16,108 nucleotides of DNA from a bacterium. Lineage in GTDB: Bacteria; Electryoneota; Electryoneia; Electryoneales; Electryoneaceae. A model generated the notes under the pieces. That model saw only the letters and a program-made list of their open reading frames with translations, did not search any database and was not told where the DNA came from. The DNA lies in contig WJJA01000110.1 in assembly GCA_014729955.1 (NCBI GenBank), forward strand, positions 1 through 16,108, in the 5' to 3' direction. Position 1 is the first letter of the stretch; each line of letters opens with the position of its first letter. Both the position numbers and the translations under genes were made by a program. Positions 1 to 5,931 of this stretch are shown one piece after another.

Positions 1-1232
1 CCGTCCGGGTTCAGTTCACCAACTGTGACACCTTCTTCGCCGATCATACCTTCGGTGCCGGTGGCGACCTTGTTTTTCTGGGCACGTATGGCGAGGGTAA
101 TCGCGAAGGCGAAAAAGAGCACCGTGGCGATCAGGGTCGGCACGATCACTGTCCAGGATACCTGTAGCGCCGGGATTTCCGTATCGAACAGCATGATCGA
201 CCCGAACGCCACGCCGACCACCCCTCCCAGGGTCAGGAAGCCGAAGCTGGTCACTTTCACCTCCAGGATAAACATCGCGATGCCGACAAGGATCAGCAAG
301 ATGCCGGCGAGGTTCACGGGCAAGGTCTGAAATGCAAAAAAGGCCAGGATGAGACTGATGACGCCAATCACGCCGGGTATGACCGCCCCCGGGTTGTAAA
401 GCTCAAAGATCAGGCCGTAGAACCCCAGCATCATCAGGACATAGGCAATATTGGGATCGGCGAGGAAGAACATGAATTCGTCACGCCAACTCATGTCGAA
501 ACTCTCGATCTCGGCATTCTGAAGCGAAAGCACTACCTCGCCGGAAACCACCGTTACAGTGTCCCCGTCGGCAAGAGCCAACAGTTCATCCACATCCTGC
601 GCGACATAGTCGATCACGTTCAATTCAAGCGCTTCATTGGCGGTGACCGATACAGCTTCCCGCACCGCTTCTTCGGCCCACTCCATGTTTCGGCCCCGTT
701 TCTCGGCGATGGCACGTGCCTGGGCGACCGCATCGTTGGTCACCTTCTTTCTCATCGCTTCCGAATCGGACCGTGAACCTTCGGTTGTGTCGCTGCCGGC
801 GGGGGACTCTCCACCGATGCCGACAGGAGTGGCCGCGCCGATGTTCGTGCTCGGTGCCATCGCAGCGACATGTGCGGCCATGGTGATGAACACGCCCGCG
901 GAACCGGCACGGGCACCGTCCGGGGCGACATAGACAATGATCGGCACGTCAGCGTTGAGCATCGCTTTGGTGATACCGCGCATCGACTCCACCAGTCCGC
1001 CCGGCGTATCGAGACGGATCAGCAAAGCTCCCGCATTTTCGCGGTCCGCACGCTCGATCGCCTCCTCGATGTACTTCATTGAGACCGGGTGTATCGGTGC
1101 GACCACCTCGATCTGGTGTACGAGGGGGCGCGAGGCCTGTACATCCGATGGACACAAGAACACCGCGGCAGCTGTGAACAGAACGAGCAAAAATCCGGCT
1201 GCGGGCGGTGCGAATCCGGAGAGGGCACGCAT
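1..1232 (-). CDS. NfeD-family membrane-bound serine protease (ClpP class), 3' end outside window
   Basis: The reading frame is open from an ATG at 1232 to the left edge (410 codons seen); the C-terminus is missing. Residues 1-33 form a signal peptide or N-terminal anchor. Residues 38-220 are a ClpP/crotonase-like protease domain with LDTPGG (74-79), GARAGSAG (107-113, putative nucleophile Ser111) and KVTNDA with Lys163 as the likely general base, the Ser/Lys pair known from the archaeal homologue PH1510. Several hydrophobic helices follow (about 260-300, 306-325, 330-350, 361-383), and the soluble NfeD OB-fold domain begins near 388. Known family members cleave hydrophobic membrane proteins such as stomatins; no stomatin gene is visible here, but it could lie just past the left edge. 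The start is preceded by GGGAAAGAAG. An upstream in-phase extension is unsupported, since the ATG at 1262 is in another frame. Family assignment is firm; the substrate is unknown. Confidence 0.93.
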   Translation of the reverse strand, partial: MRALSGFAPPAAGFLLVLFTAAAVFLCPSDVQASRPLVHQIEVVAPIHPVSMKYIEEAIERADRENAGALLIRLDTPGGLVESMRGITKAMLNADVPIIVYVAPDGARAGSAGVFITMAAHVAAMAPSTNIGAATPVGIGGESPAGSDTTEGSRSDSEAMRKKVTNDAVAQARAIAEKRGRNMEWAEEAVREAVSVTANEALELNVIDYVAQDVDELLALADGDTVTVVSGEVVLSLQNAEIESFDMSWRDEFMFFLADPNIAYVLMMLGFYGLIFELYNPGAVIPGVIGVISLILAFFAFQTLPVNLAGILLILVGIAMFILEVKVTSFGFLTLGGVVGVAFGSIMLFDTEIPALQVSWTVIVPTLIATVLFFAFAITLAIRAQKNKVATGTEGMIGEEGVTVGELNPD

Positions 1233-1267
1233 GGCTTCTTTCCCGGCGTCTGAAACGAATCATGGAC

Positions 1268-1283
1268 GCTCTGAGCACAGAGC
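1268..1283 (-). other. Hairpin in the 5' leader of the NfeD-type gene
   Basis: A perfect 6-bp stem (GCTCTG / CAGAGC) with a 4-base loop sits 35 bases before the ATG of the protease gene. AT-rich TTTATACC-like sequence about 10 bases upstream on the minus strand could be a -10 element, but no good -35 is visible. Function unknown. Confidence 0.35.
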
Positions 1284-1356
1284 GATCCTGCAGGTATAAA
1301 ATAGGTGATTTTGTGACGGGAAACACCCCGTATCGCCGCAAGTGTGCACTCCTTCG

Positions 1357-1380
1357 GGATCGGGTTGCATGACCCAATCC
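1357..1380. other. Strong hairpin between phosphoesterase and NfeD genes, no T-tract
   Basis: A 9-bp stem with one G.T pair (GGATCGGGT / ACCCAATCC) and a 6-base loop lies 35 bases past the stop of the phosphoesterase. There is no T-run on either side, so it is not a canonical intrinsic terminator. It may stabilise the 3' end of the phosphoesterase mRNA or mark a processing site between the two genes. Confidence 0.4.
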
Positions 1381-1414
1381 TGCGACCGGGGTAGGTGTGT
1401 TGTTCGAAGGGGTC

Positions 1415-2344
1415 TTATGCGGCTTCTGTGTCCGACAAAGGAAGAATGACCCCTTTAAAGGGCATGTGGTGTAGGTCCAGATTTCCATTCTGCAGCACAG
1501 CTTCTACCGCACCGGCGCCGTGGTTAAGCAGGCCGGTGAAAGGAACTCGTGTCATAAAACGCAACAACGGCTCCGGGTAGCTGCCGCCGCCTGCCCAGTG
1601 GATTTCCATCCCGCGCTGAGTTTTGCTGAAACGCGGTACATGATAGTGTCCGCCGATCAACACTAGACGTCGGCCGTTCTCCGCAAACGGCTGCCACATC
1701 TCATTCCGACGCAGCCAGAACTGCACACGTGTGGTGTTATGCGTAACCAGCAGCGTAGTGCCCGGGTGCCGAAGTGCGGTTTCCGTCACCGCCTTCATTT
1801 CACCGATATGAGCCGCGAAGAGGGGGTTGTCCGGAAAACGCTCGGCGAGGTGAATCAACTCCGAATCGACAGAAAGCAGCTGGACCTCTTCATGAGTTTC
1901 GAGACCATAGCCGACGAGGTTCACAGGGCGGTCGAAAAGACGTTTGCGCAGGAGCAGGAGATCACGGTAGCTCTCCGGGTCGGGATTGTAGCCGTGTCCC
2001 AGCTCATGATTGCCACTCAGAGCGATAAAGTGACGCTCGCCAAACTGAGACAGTTGATCGCGCCAGACCGTCTCTGCGGCTGCCATTCGATCCTCATGCC
2101 GGTGAAGCGGCAGGGCATTGTCGCCGCCGTTGATCACAAGGTCGTAGCTGTCGCCGTAATTTCGGATCCAGGAACGCGTCAGGTGTTGAATCGCCTCCGC
2201 CTCTTCGCGCAGACGCCCCTCCAGCCGTTCCGCAAAGGTTTCACCCATGGACTGCGCCCAGCTGAGATACTTCCTCAGTTCCGGACGCATCGGTTCCTGC
2301 GGACCCAGTGAATAGTGCAAGTCGCTGATATATAGCAGTCGCAA
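1415..2344 (-). CDS. Calcineurin-like metallophosphoesterase
   Basis: A 309-residue protein with the complete dinuclear-metal signature of the calcineurin-like phosphoesterase superfamily: DLH (Asp8, His10), GGDN (Asp75), GNHE (Asn112, His113), TH (His202) and GGHYH (His233, His235). There is no signal peptide, so it is presumably cytoplasmic. The family hydrolyses phosphomonoesters or diesters (proteins, nucleotides, nucleic acids, lipid A precursors); nothing here identifies the substrate. The start is TTG at 2344, because the first motif begins at residue 8 and a GAGG ribosome-binding sequence lies 8 bases upstream; no in-frame ATG fits. A promoter-like pair lies at 2381-2408. It is followed after 182 bases by the NfeD-type protease gene on the same strand, with a hairpin between them, so co-transcription is possible but unproved. 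Confidence 0.88.
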   Translation of the reverse strand: MRLLYISDLHYSLGPQEPMRPELRKYLSWAQSMGETFAERLEGRLREEAEAIQHLTRSWIRNYGDSYDLVINGGDNALPLHRHEDRMAAAETVWRDQLSQFGERHFIALSGNHELGHGYNPDPESYRDLLLLRKRLFDRPVNLVGYGLETHEEVQLLSVDSELIHLAERFPDNPLFAAHIGEMKAVTETALRHPGTTLLVTHNTTRVQFWLRRNEMWQPFAENGRRLVLIGGHYHVPRFSKTQRGMEIHWAGGGSYPEPLLRFMTRVPFTGLLNHGAGAVEAVLQNGNLDLHHMPFKGVILPLSDTEAA

Positions 2345-2380
2345 TCGAACATCCTCGTTTTGCAGCTTGTAACGTGAGAG

Positions 2381-2408
2381 AATAAAGGAGGTTCCCGCAA
2401 GCAGTCAA
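2381..2408 (-). promoter_or_regulatory. Putative promoter of the metallophosphoesterase gene
   Basis: On the minus strand TTGACT (2403-2408) and TTTATT (2381-2386) are separated by 16 bases, a fair match to a housekeeping -35/-10 pair, about 37 bases upstream of the TTG start. Confidence 0.5.
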
Positions 2409-2700
2409 GTCGGAGCCGAGTCATGAAGCAATCAAACCGAGGGAAACAGGGAAAAAGGACCCTCTCCTCGTTTCAGCAAGGGAATGTGTGTCTTTGGTCG
2501 GCAGGGGGGATCACGATTTGATCCGTGTGAGGAACTAGGGGGTGAGGTTTCTGTGTGCGACGATCAAGAGTGATGTTAAGTTTTCAATAAACATTATTTT
2601 ATGCGGTTAAATGACATGTCATGATGAAACCCGAAAACATAGCAGAGGATATATTTATTGCAAACAAGCAATCGTAATTATAGGTAATTTCTGAATTCGT
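2409..2700. other. Non-coding stretch with AT-rich block and a perfect palindrome
   Basis: No credible gene is seen. At 2501-2526 there is a GGATCA / TGATCC hairpin. Bases 2578-2700 are much more AT-rich than the surrounding DNA and hold a perfect 12-bp palindrome, ATGACATGTCAT (2611-2622), and an ATTGC / GCAAT inverted repeat near 2658-2673. The block is a natural place for the promoter and regulator sites of the plus-strand transcript that seems to end at 2958, but no convincing -35/-10 pair with standard spacing was found. Confidence 0.4.
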
Positions 2701-2738
2701 GGGGGTACCCCCCAAATTGCAGGGAGAGCCCCCTAATG
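2701..2738. promoter_or_regulatory. Tandem G-tract/C-tract motif, 20-bp period (candidate operator or RNA switch)
   Basis: Two copies of an 18-base motif lie side by side: 2701-2718 (G5, T-A, C6, AAAT) and 2721-2738 (GGG, A-G-A-G, C5, TAAT). They agree at 12 of 18 positions and start exactly 20 bp apart, about two helical turns. The first copy contains the perfect palindrome GGGGGTACCCCC. The G5 run could pair with either C-run if transcribed. This looks like a paired binding site for a regulator, or mutually exclusive stems in a leader. The binding factor is unknown. Confidence 0.45.
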
Positions 2739-2958
2739 CGTCAGAGTGAAAGCATGAGTACTCTCTCTACAGGTATTAGATGAATCATACGGAGGACAGT
2801 GTTTCGCGGCGCGCGTCCTCACCGATGAAATCGGCTTAGGCCGGATGCGATCTCCAAGGGTGAAGAGCCCGAATCAAACGAATCATCCGTCCCACCGGAC
2901 ACACTTCCATGGTGTTTTGTTCGGGTTAGCCCATGACGTTCTGCGTCATGGGTTATTT
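2739..2958 (+). ncRNA. Candidate structured small RNA, 5' end not defined
   Basis: There is no credible protein gene, but the plus strand can fold as a series of local stems that ends at a strong terminator: GAGGAC / GTCCTC (2792-2797 with 2815-2820); CCGAT-GAA-ATCGG (2822-2834); a long stem of about 13 positions with one mismatch between 2867-2879 and 2914-2926, enclosing GTCC-CACC-GGAC (2889-2900); then the terminator stem at 2928-2954. The 5' end may lie near 2760-2790 or further upstream. It does not match tmRNA, 6S, SRP, RNase P or the common riboswitch consensuses as I know them. Two tiny overlapping frames (2736-2783 and 2780-2839) exist inside it and could be leader peptides, but are more likely chance. 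Confidence 0.4.
2928..2958 (+). terminator. Strong intrinsic terminator, plus strand, with no annotated upstream gene
   Basis: The 9-bp perfect stem CCCATGACG / CGTCATGGG (2930-2938, 2944-2952) extends to 11 with a G.T and an A-T pair, has a 5-base loop, and is followed by TTATTTCTTCTTTT. The minus strand has no T-run, so it works only for plus-strand transcription. The nearest genes on both sides are on the minus strand, so it implies an unannotated plus-strand transcript. Confidence 0.75.
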
Positions 2959-3023
2959 CTTCTTTTCCGGTCCACTATTGCTGATGTAGATCCAGCAGAC
3001 TCGTTCAGCCGTCAGGTCATACG

Positions 3024-3101
3024 CACGATACAATCGTGAGCAAGACCCGGCGTCATGCTGTGTCGGGCCCTGGTCCGCGTCAGCGGGGTGTAACCCGACA
3101 C
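3024..3101. other. Pair of perfect inverted repeats in non-coding DNA
   Basis: CACGAT-ACA-ATCGTG (3024-3038) is followed by an 8-bp perfect inverted repeat, GTGTCGGG (3060-3067) with CCCGACAC (3094-3101). This second repeat encloses a nested CCCTG / CAG..GGG stem, giving one compact stem-loop of 42 bases. No protein frame explains it. It could be part of a second small RNA, a 3' mRNA structure beyond the gene at 3214-3714, or a protein-binding palindrome. Confidence 0.4.
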
Positions 3102-3148
3102 TTAACAGGGATCTTATACGGTACGAATCGGTCGGGATATATGTTTGC

Positions 3149-3171
3149 AAAAAGTGCTGGTGACGCACCAG
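3149..3171 (-). terminator. Intrinsic terminator of the 166-aa membrane protein gene
   Basis: On the minus strand, 43 bases after the stop codon at 3214, a CTGGTG / CACCAG stem (3-base loop) is followed by CAC and five Ts. Confidence 0.6.
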
Positions 3172-3213
3172 TTTGACGCCCCTCCGTATTCGGATTTTTT
3201 TACTCCGGTTTCA

Positions 3214-3714
3214 TCAGGTCTTCGCCGCGGCCGCGCTGCTGCGTGCTTTACCCTGCAACACTCCCATGAAATAGAAGAACATTGACAGCAGGATGTCACG
3301 GATCAGTTCATACACGGTGTTTTTTGCGAACAGCCACTGAGTAAAAGACGAGACTTCTCCCTGCACGATCTGGTATTCCTCAATCATCTTCTTCTGTTCG
3401 TCTGTCAGGTCAATACCCTTTGCGCTTATAGCCTTCAGGGTATCGACTCGACGATCCAGCTCCCCGCGCAGGTCGGTGTGATACATTTTGTATACGATGG
3501 ACGTGGTGTCGGGAGACGGTACAGGTTTACCCAGAGCGGTATATACCATCGGGCGTGCTTTCATGAAGGTGTAAGGCAGCACCGTCATTACAACGATGAC
3601 GACGAGAACCAGCAACAGGAATTTCCGCACATCGCGTCGACTTACGAGCCCGGTTTTCGATTTGGCTTTGCTGCTCCTCCGGCTGTGTCCGTTCGATCTG
3701 CTCTTCGATGCCAT
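3214..3714 (-). CDS. Small membrane protein of unknown function
   Basis: A 166-residue protein that I do not recognise. Residues 1-31 are very rich in Lys, Arg and Ser. A strong hydrophobic segment follows at 32-50 and a second at about 139-155; between them, residues 52-137 form a polar, mainly helical region containing the heptad-like stretch 82-120. The C-terminus ends in an Ala-rich tail. Two membrane passes with a basic N-terminus suggest an inner-membrane protein with both ends in the cytoplasm and an external linker. The ATG at 3714 is preceded by GAAGGAG with 9-base spacing, so the start is well supported. The gene stands alone, with a promoter-like TATACT (3787-3792) upstream and a terminator at 3149-3171. 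It is divergent from the flavin-reductase-like gene, 268 bases away. Confidence 0.8.
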   Translation of the reverse strand: MASKSRSNGHSRRSSKAKSKTGLVSRRDVRKFLLLVLVVIVVMTVLPYTFMKARPMVYTALGKPVPSPDTTSIVYKMYHTDLRGELDRRVDTLKAISAKGIDLTDEQKKMIEEYQIVQGEVSSFTQWLFAKNTVYELIRDILLSMFFYFMGVLQGKARSSAAAAKT

Positions 3715-3786
3715 CGACCTGCTCCTTCACTATTGGTTCTCTGCACGTATCCCTGGAACTGAACGGCGGGTGGGCAATCGCCGACA

Positions 3787-3792
3787 AGTATA
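3787..3792 (-). promoter_or_regulatory. Possible -10 element of the 166-aa membrane protein gene
   Basis: TATACT on the minus strand lies 72 bases before the ATG. No good -35 is seen at the usual distance. The rest of 3715-3982, between the two divergent genes, holds only a short CCCC / GGGG hairpin (3841-3854) and a CCTTG / CAAGG hairpin near 3877-3890 with a T7 run 14 bases later. I could not assign a promoter for the plus-strand gene. Confidence 0.35.
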
Positions 3793-3982
3793 CAAGGGCG
3801 GGAGCGGGATAGACGTGAGCGCCGTCATCTCTTCACATACCCCATCTCAGGGGCTCGTTGCAGACGTATGAACACCCTTGCTTTCAAGGCTGCCCGGCTC
3901 CATTTTTTTCAGCGGTTCAGTGCTCGAGAGTCATCCGTGTACCGGGTCGTTTTCAGGAACACCATCATGAAAGGATAGAGGT

Positions 3983-4546
3983 ATGGCGAAGAACAAGCTC
4001 GGCGGTAGAAACCTGTTGTTCCCGATGCCTGTGGTACTGGTGGGTACCATGATCGACGGCCGCGCCAATTTCGCCCCCGTGGCGTACGTGGGCAGTCATG
4101 ACCGCAAAACCGTCTCCATCGGAGTGCACAGGGGGCATGCCACCGCTGCGTCCATTCTTGACGACAAGGAGTTCAGTCTCAACATCCCCTCGGTTCCGAT
4201 GGTGCGCAAAGTGGATTTCACAGGCATGAAATCAGGCGCCAATTACGATAAAAGCGAATTGTTCGAGGTGTTTCACGGTACACTCGAAAACACGCCGATG
4301 ATCGAGAAATGCCCGGTGAACCTGGAATGCAAACTGACAGAGACCATCGAGCTGAACAATCGCTACGTCTTCATGGGTGAAATCGTGGAAGCGTGGACCG
4401 ACGATGCCTTCCTGACCAACGGTGAGGTTGACCTCAGCCGTGTTGATCCCTTGCTGTTCAACATCAACGATGCTGCCTACTGGCGTGTCAGCGACAAGCT
4501 GGGTGAAGCATGGGATCCCGGGACCACCCTGGAATGGGAGAAGTAG
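3983..4546 (+). CDS. Flavin-reductase-like (FMN-binding split-barrel) family protein
   Basis: A 187-residue protein of the flavin reductase-like domain family, which binds FMN and typically reduces flavin with NAD(P)H or serves as a flavoprotein oxidoreductase. The N-terminal PMPVVLVGT (14-22) corresponds to the family's conserved first strand. NFAPVAYVGS (29-38) and the following strand KTVSIGVHRG are the FMN-contact region, and FSLNIPS (about 64-70) matches the conserved 'F.vNi' strand. Length and layout are typical, and there is no signal peptide. The ATG at 3983 is preceded by GGATAGAGGT. The gene is alone on the plus strand and convergent with the HAD gene, whose stop is 49 bases away. 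The substrate or electron partner cannot be inferred. Confidence 0.85.
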   Translation: MAKNKLGGRNLLFPMPVVLVGTMIDGRANFAPVAYVGSHDRKTVSIGVHRGHATAASILDDKEFSLNIPSVPMVRKVDFTGMKSGANYDKSELFEVFHGTLENTPMIEKCPVNLECKLTETIELNNRYVFMGEIVEAWTDDAFLTNGEVDLSRVDPLLFNINDAAYWRVSDKLGEAWDPGTTLEWEK

Positions 4547-4595
4547 GTTTCCAGTGAAATGAACCGATCTGTGTATTGCCGTCGGACTCCCGGAT

Positions 4596-5261
4596 TCAGT
4601 CGTGGGCAATCAATTCGCGCAGCTCGCTGATCACGGCATCCGGTCCGGCTTGTTCAATCAAATCGAGATCGCCGAATCCGTAGTCTACTGCGATGGTTGT
4701 GCACCCGGCGGCGTGCCCGGCCGCGACATCATCCGCCGTATCGCCGATGACGGCGGTACGTGCGGGATCGGCGCTGATCCTCTCGATCGCATATTCAATC
4801 ACGTATGGATCCGGCTTTACCGGCTTCCCGGGATCGGTGCCGCAAACCGCATCGACAAGGCTGGTCAACCCTACGCCGTCGGTGACCCACTTTGCCGCCT
4901 CCTCCCATTTGGTGGTGGCAACTGCGAGTCCGGCGCCGCTGGTTCGAAGGGCCTGAAGGGTTTCGACGACTCCCGGGTAGATCACAACACCGGCCGGAAA
5001 GTGCTCATCATGCCCCTGCCTGTAGTGCCCGGCTAATTCCATCAGGTACGCTTCGGAGAAGTTGAATCTCATCCCGCGTTCTTCGGCGTATCCTGTCCAG
5101 ATGTCTGATAACGGTCGTCCGATCCAACGGCGCACATCTTCGAGCGGAACCCCTGCGATTCCCATCTGTTCCAGTGCTCGCACGACGCCGTTGCCGATGG
5201 CGAAGCTGGAATCGGTGAGGGTGCCGTCCAGATCGAATATGTAGTAGCCGAAATGCTGCAC
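4596..5261 (-). CDS. HAD-superfamily phosphatase, phosphoglycolate-phosphatase-like
   Basis: A 221-residue HAD hydrolase with all four motifs: DLDGTLTDS (nucleophile Asp10, acid/base Asp12), the ATT strand end (Thr116-Thr117), Lys149 in KPVKPDP, and GDTADD (173-178, Mg2+ ligands). Residues 18-90 form the four-helix C1 cap of the Gph/beta-phosphoglucomutase branch. Likely a cytosolic small-molecule phosphatase; phosphoglycolate is the family's default substrate, but specificity is not shown. The start is GTG at 5261, since the nucleophile must be near residue 10; TAGGA lies 8 bases upstream. The preceding gene stops at 5271, leaving a gap of only 9 bases, so the two are almost certainly co-transcribed and probably translationally coupled. 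Confidence 0.9.
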   Translation of the reverse strand: MQHFGYYIFDLDGTLTDSSFAIGNGVVRALEQMGIAGVPLEDVRRWIGRPLSDIWTGYAEERGMRFNFSEAYLMELAGHYRQGHDEHFPAGVVIYPGVVETLQALRTSGAGLAVATTKWEEAAKWVTDGVGLTSLVDAVCGTDPGKPVKPDPYVIEYAIERISADPARTAVIGDTADDVAAGHAAGCTTIAVDYGFGDLDLIEQAGPDAVISELRELIAHD

Positions 5262-5270
5262 TGTGTTTTC

Positions 5271-5648
5271 CTACAGTTGTTCCACCACAATCCGCGGCGG
5301 GTCGGGTTTCTCGGACAGGAAGCGTTCGAGGTTGGCGGTCACTTTGCCGATCACATTCACCTTGCTCGCGGCACGCATCTCATCGCTGCGTGACACCGGC
5401 GTCGGCCCCCAGAAGAGGCAAATCGCATTGCCGACCGGCCAGTAGGCCAGAGTTCCGATTTCTTCGACAACCTCCACCGCGTCGGGCGCTTCGTCAAGCT
5501 TCACCGGTATAGTTCCGTAGATCTCCTCGCCCCAGTAATGCCCGGTGAAGCGCAACGGCATCGCCTTGAGTACTGCTTTGGCGGTTTCGCTGTCGTTCAG
5601 CTCACCGTGCAGCTCAATACCGTTGATCGTAATCCGTATCGGGTTCAT
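5271..5648 (-). CDS. Cyclophilin-like protein, TM1367 type
   Basis: A 125-residue protein matching the small cyclophilin-like family typified by Thermotoga TM1367: ELNDSETAKA (16-25), HYWGEEIYGTIPV (37-49), LAYWPVGNAICLFWGPTP (67-84) and ASKVNVIGKV (94-103). The fold resembles peptidyl-prolyl isomerases, but the family lacks the cyclophilin active site and its function is not established. The start is taken at the ATG at 5648 (MNPIRITING), which aligns with the family and has AGGAC upstream; the frame is open for 29 codons further upstream, but that part has no family resemblance. It is the first gene of a two-gene unit with the HAD phosphatase. A TTGACA on the minus strand at 5821-5826 could be a -35, but no matching -10 is convincing. 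Confidence 0.83.
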   Translation of the reverse strand: MNPIRITINGIELHGELNDSETAKAVLKAMPLRFTGHYWGEEIYGTIPVKLDEAPDAVEVVEEIGTLAYWPVGNAICLFWGPTPVSRSDEMRAASKVNVIGKVTANLERFLSEKPDPPRIVVEQL

Positions 5649-5847
5649 GAGTGGTTTCGTCCTGTCGTATCGATTTGCAGCCGGCACTTCGTGCCTGATC
5701 ATGGAAAGTACGATCCCGATGCAGGAGGGAGGCAAGGTGTTGGCGTGATTTTGAAGCGGTGCGGAGGGTGCGCGAGGACAATGCTGCCTTCCTCCGGCTC
5801 GTGTGATTCAGTTCATCCCATGTGTCAAAATTGGTATGCGGCGGTAG

Positions 5848-5886
5848 AAACGAAGACGCCCGATCTGTCAGGTCGGGCGTCTTCGT
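5848..5886 (-). terminator. Strong intrinsic terminator after the nuclease gene
   Basis: A 14-bp perfect, GC-rich stem (5850-5863 with 5873-5886) with a 9-base loop lies 46 bases beyond the stop of the bifunctional-nuclease gene. On the minus strand it is followed by a short TTTCT tail; on the plus strand there is a delayed TTTT. It separates the lexA/nuclease region from the cyclophilin-like/HAD operon. Confidence 0.72.
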
Positions 5887-5931
5887 AACAGGCAGTTTTA
5901 TGCACAGATCGGAAGATGATGAAACGACTGC

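Noticed and set aside
949..1488. A 179-codon minus-strand frame overlapping the NfeD-type gene
   Set aside because: It overlaps the start of the protease and the end of the phosphoesterase in other frames, and its composition is Arg-rich with no family resemblance.
2736..2839. Two tiny overlapping frames (15 and 19 codons, ATGA overlap) that could be leader peptides
   Set aside because: The overlap is suggestive, but there is no regulatory codon run, the peptides are featureless and the second overlaps the hairpins; kept only as a note under the small-RNA candidate.
2780..2930. A known riboswitch, tRNA, 6S, SRP or tmRNA
   Set aside because: None of the conserved core sequences I know for these RNAs is present; only generic hairpins are seen.
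2845..3039. A 64-codon plus-strand frame in the non-coding island
   Set aside because: It runs straight through the strong terminator at 2928-2958, lacks a ribosome-binding site and has no protein-like pattern.
2953..3168. A 71-codon minus-strand frame in the non-coding island
   Set aside because: It begins inside the terminator of the upstream gene and covers the inverted repeats; composition is not protein-like.
3182..3201. A plus-strand terminator (TCCG / CGGA followed by seven Ts)
   Set aside because: The stem is only 4 bp, and no plus-strand transcript upstream is supported beyond 2958.
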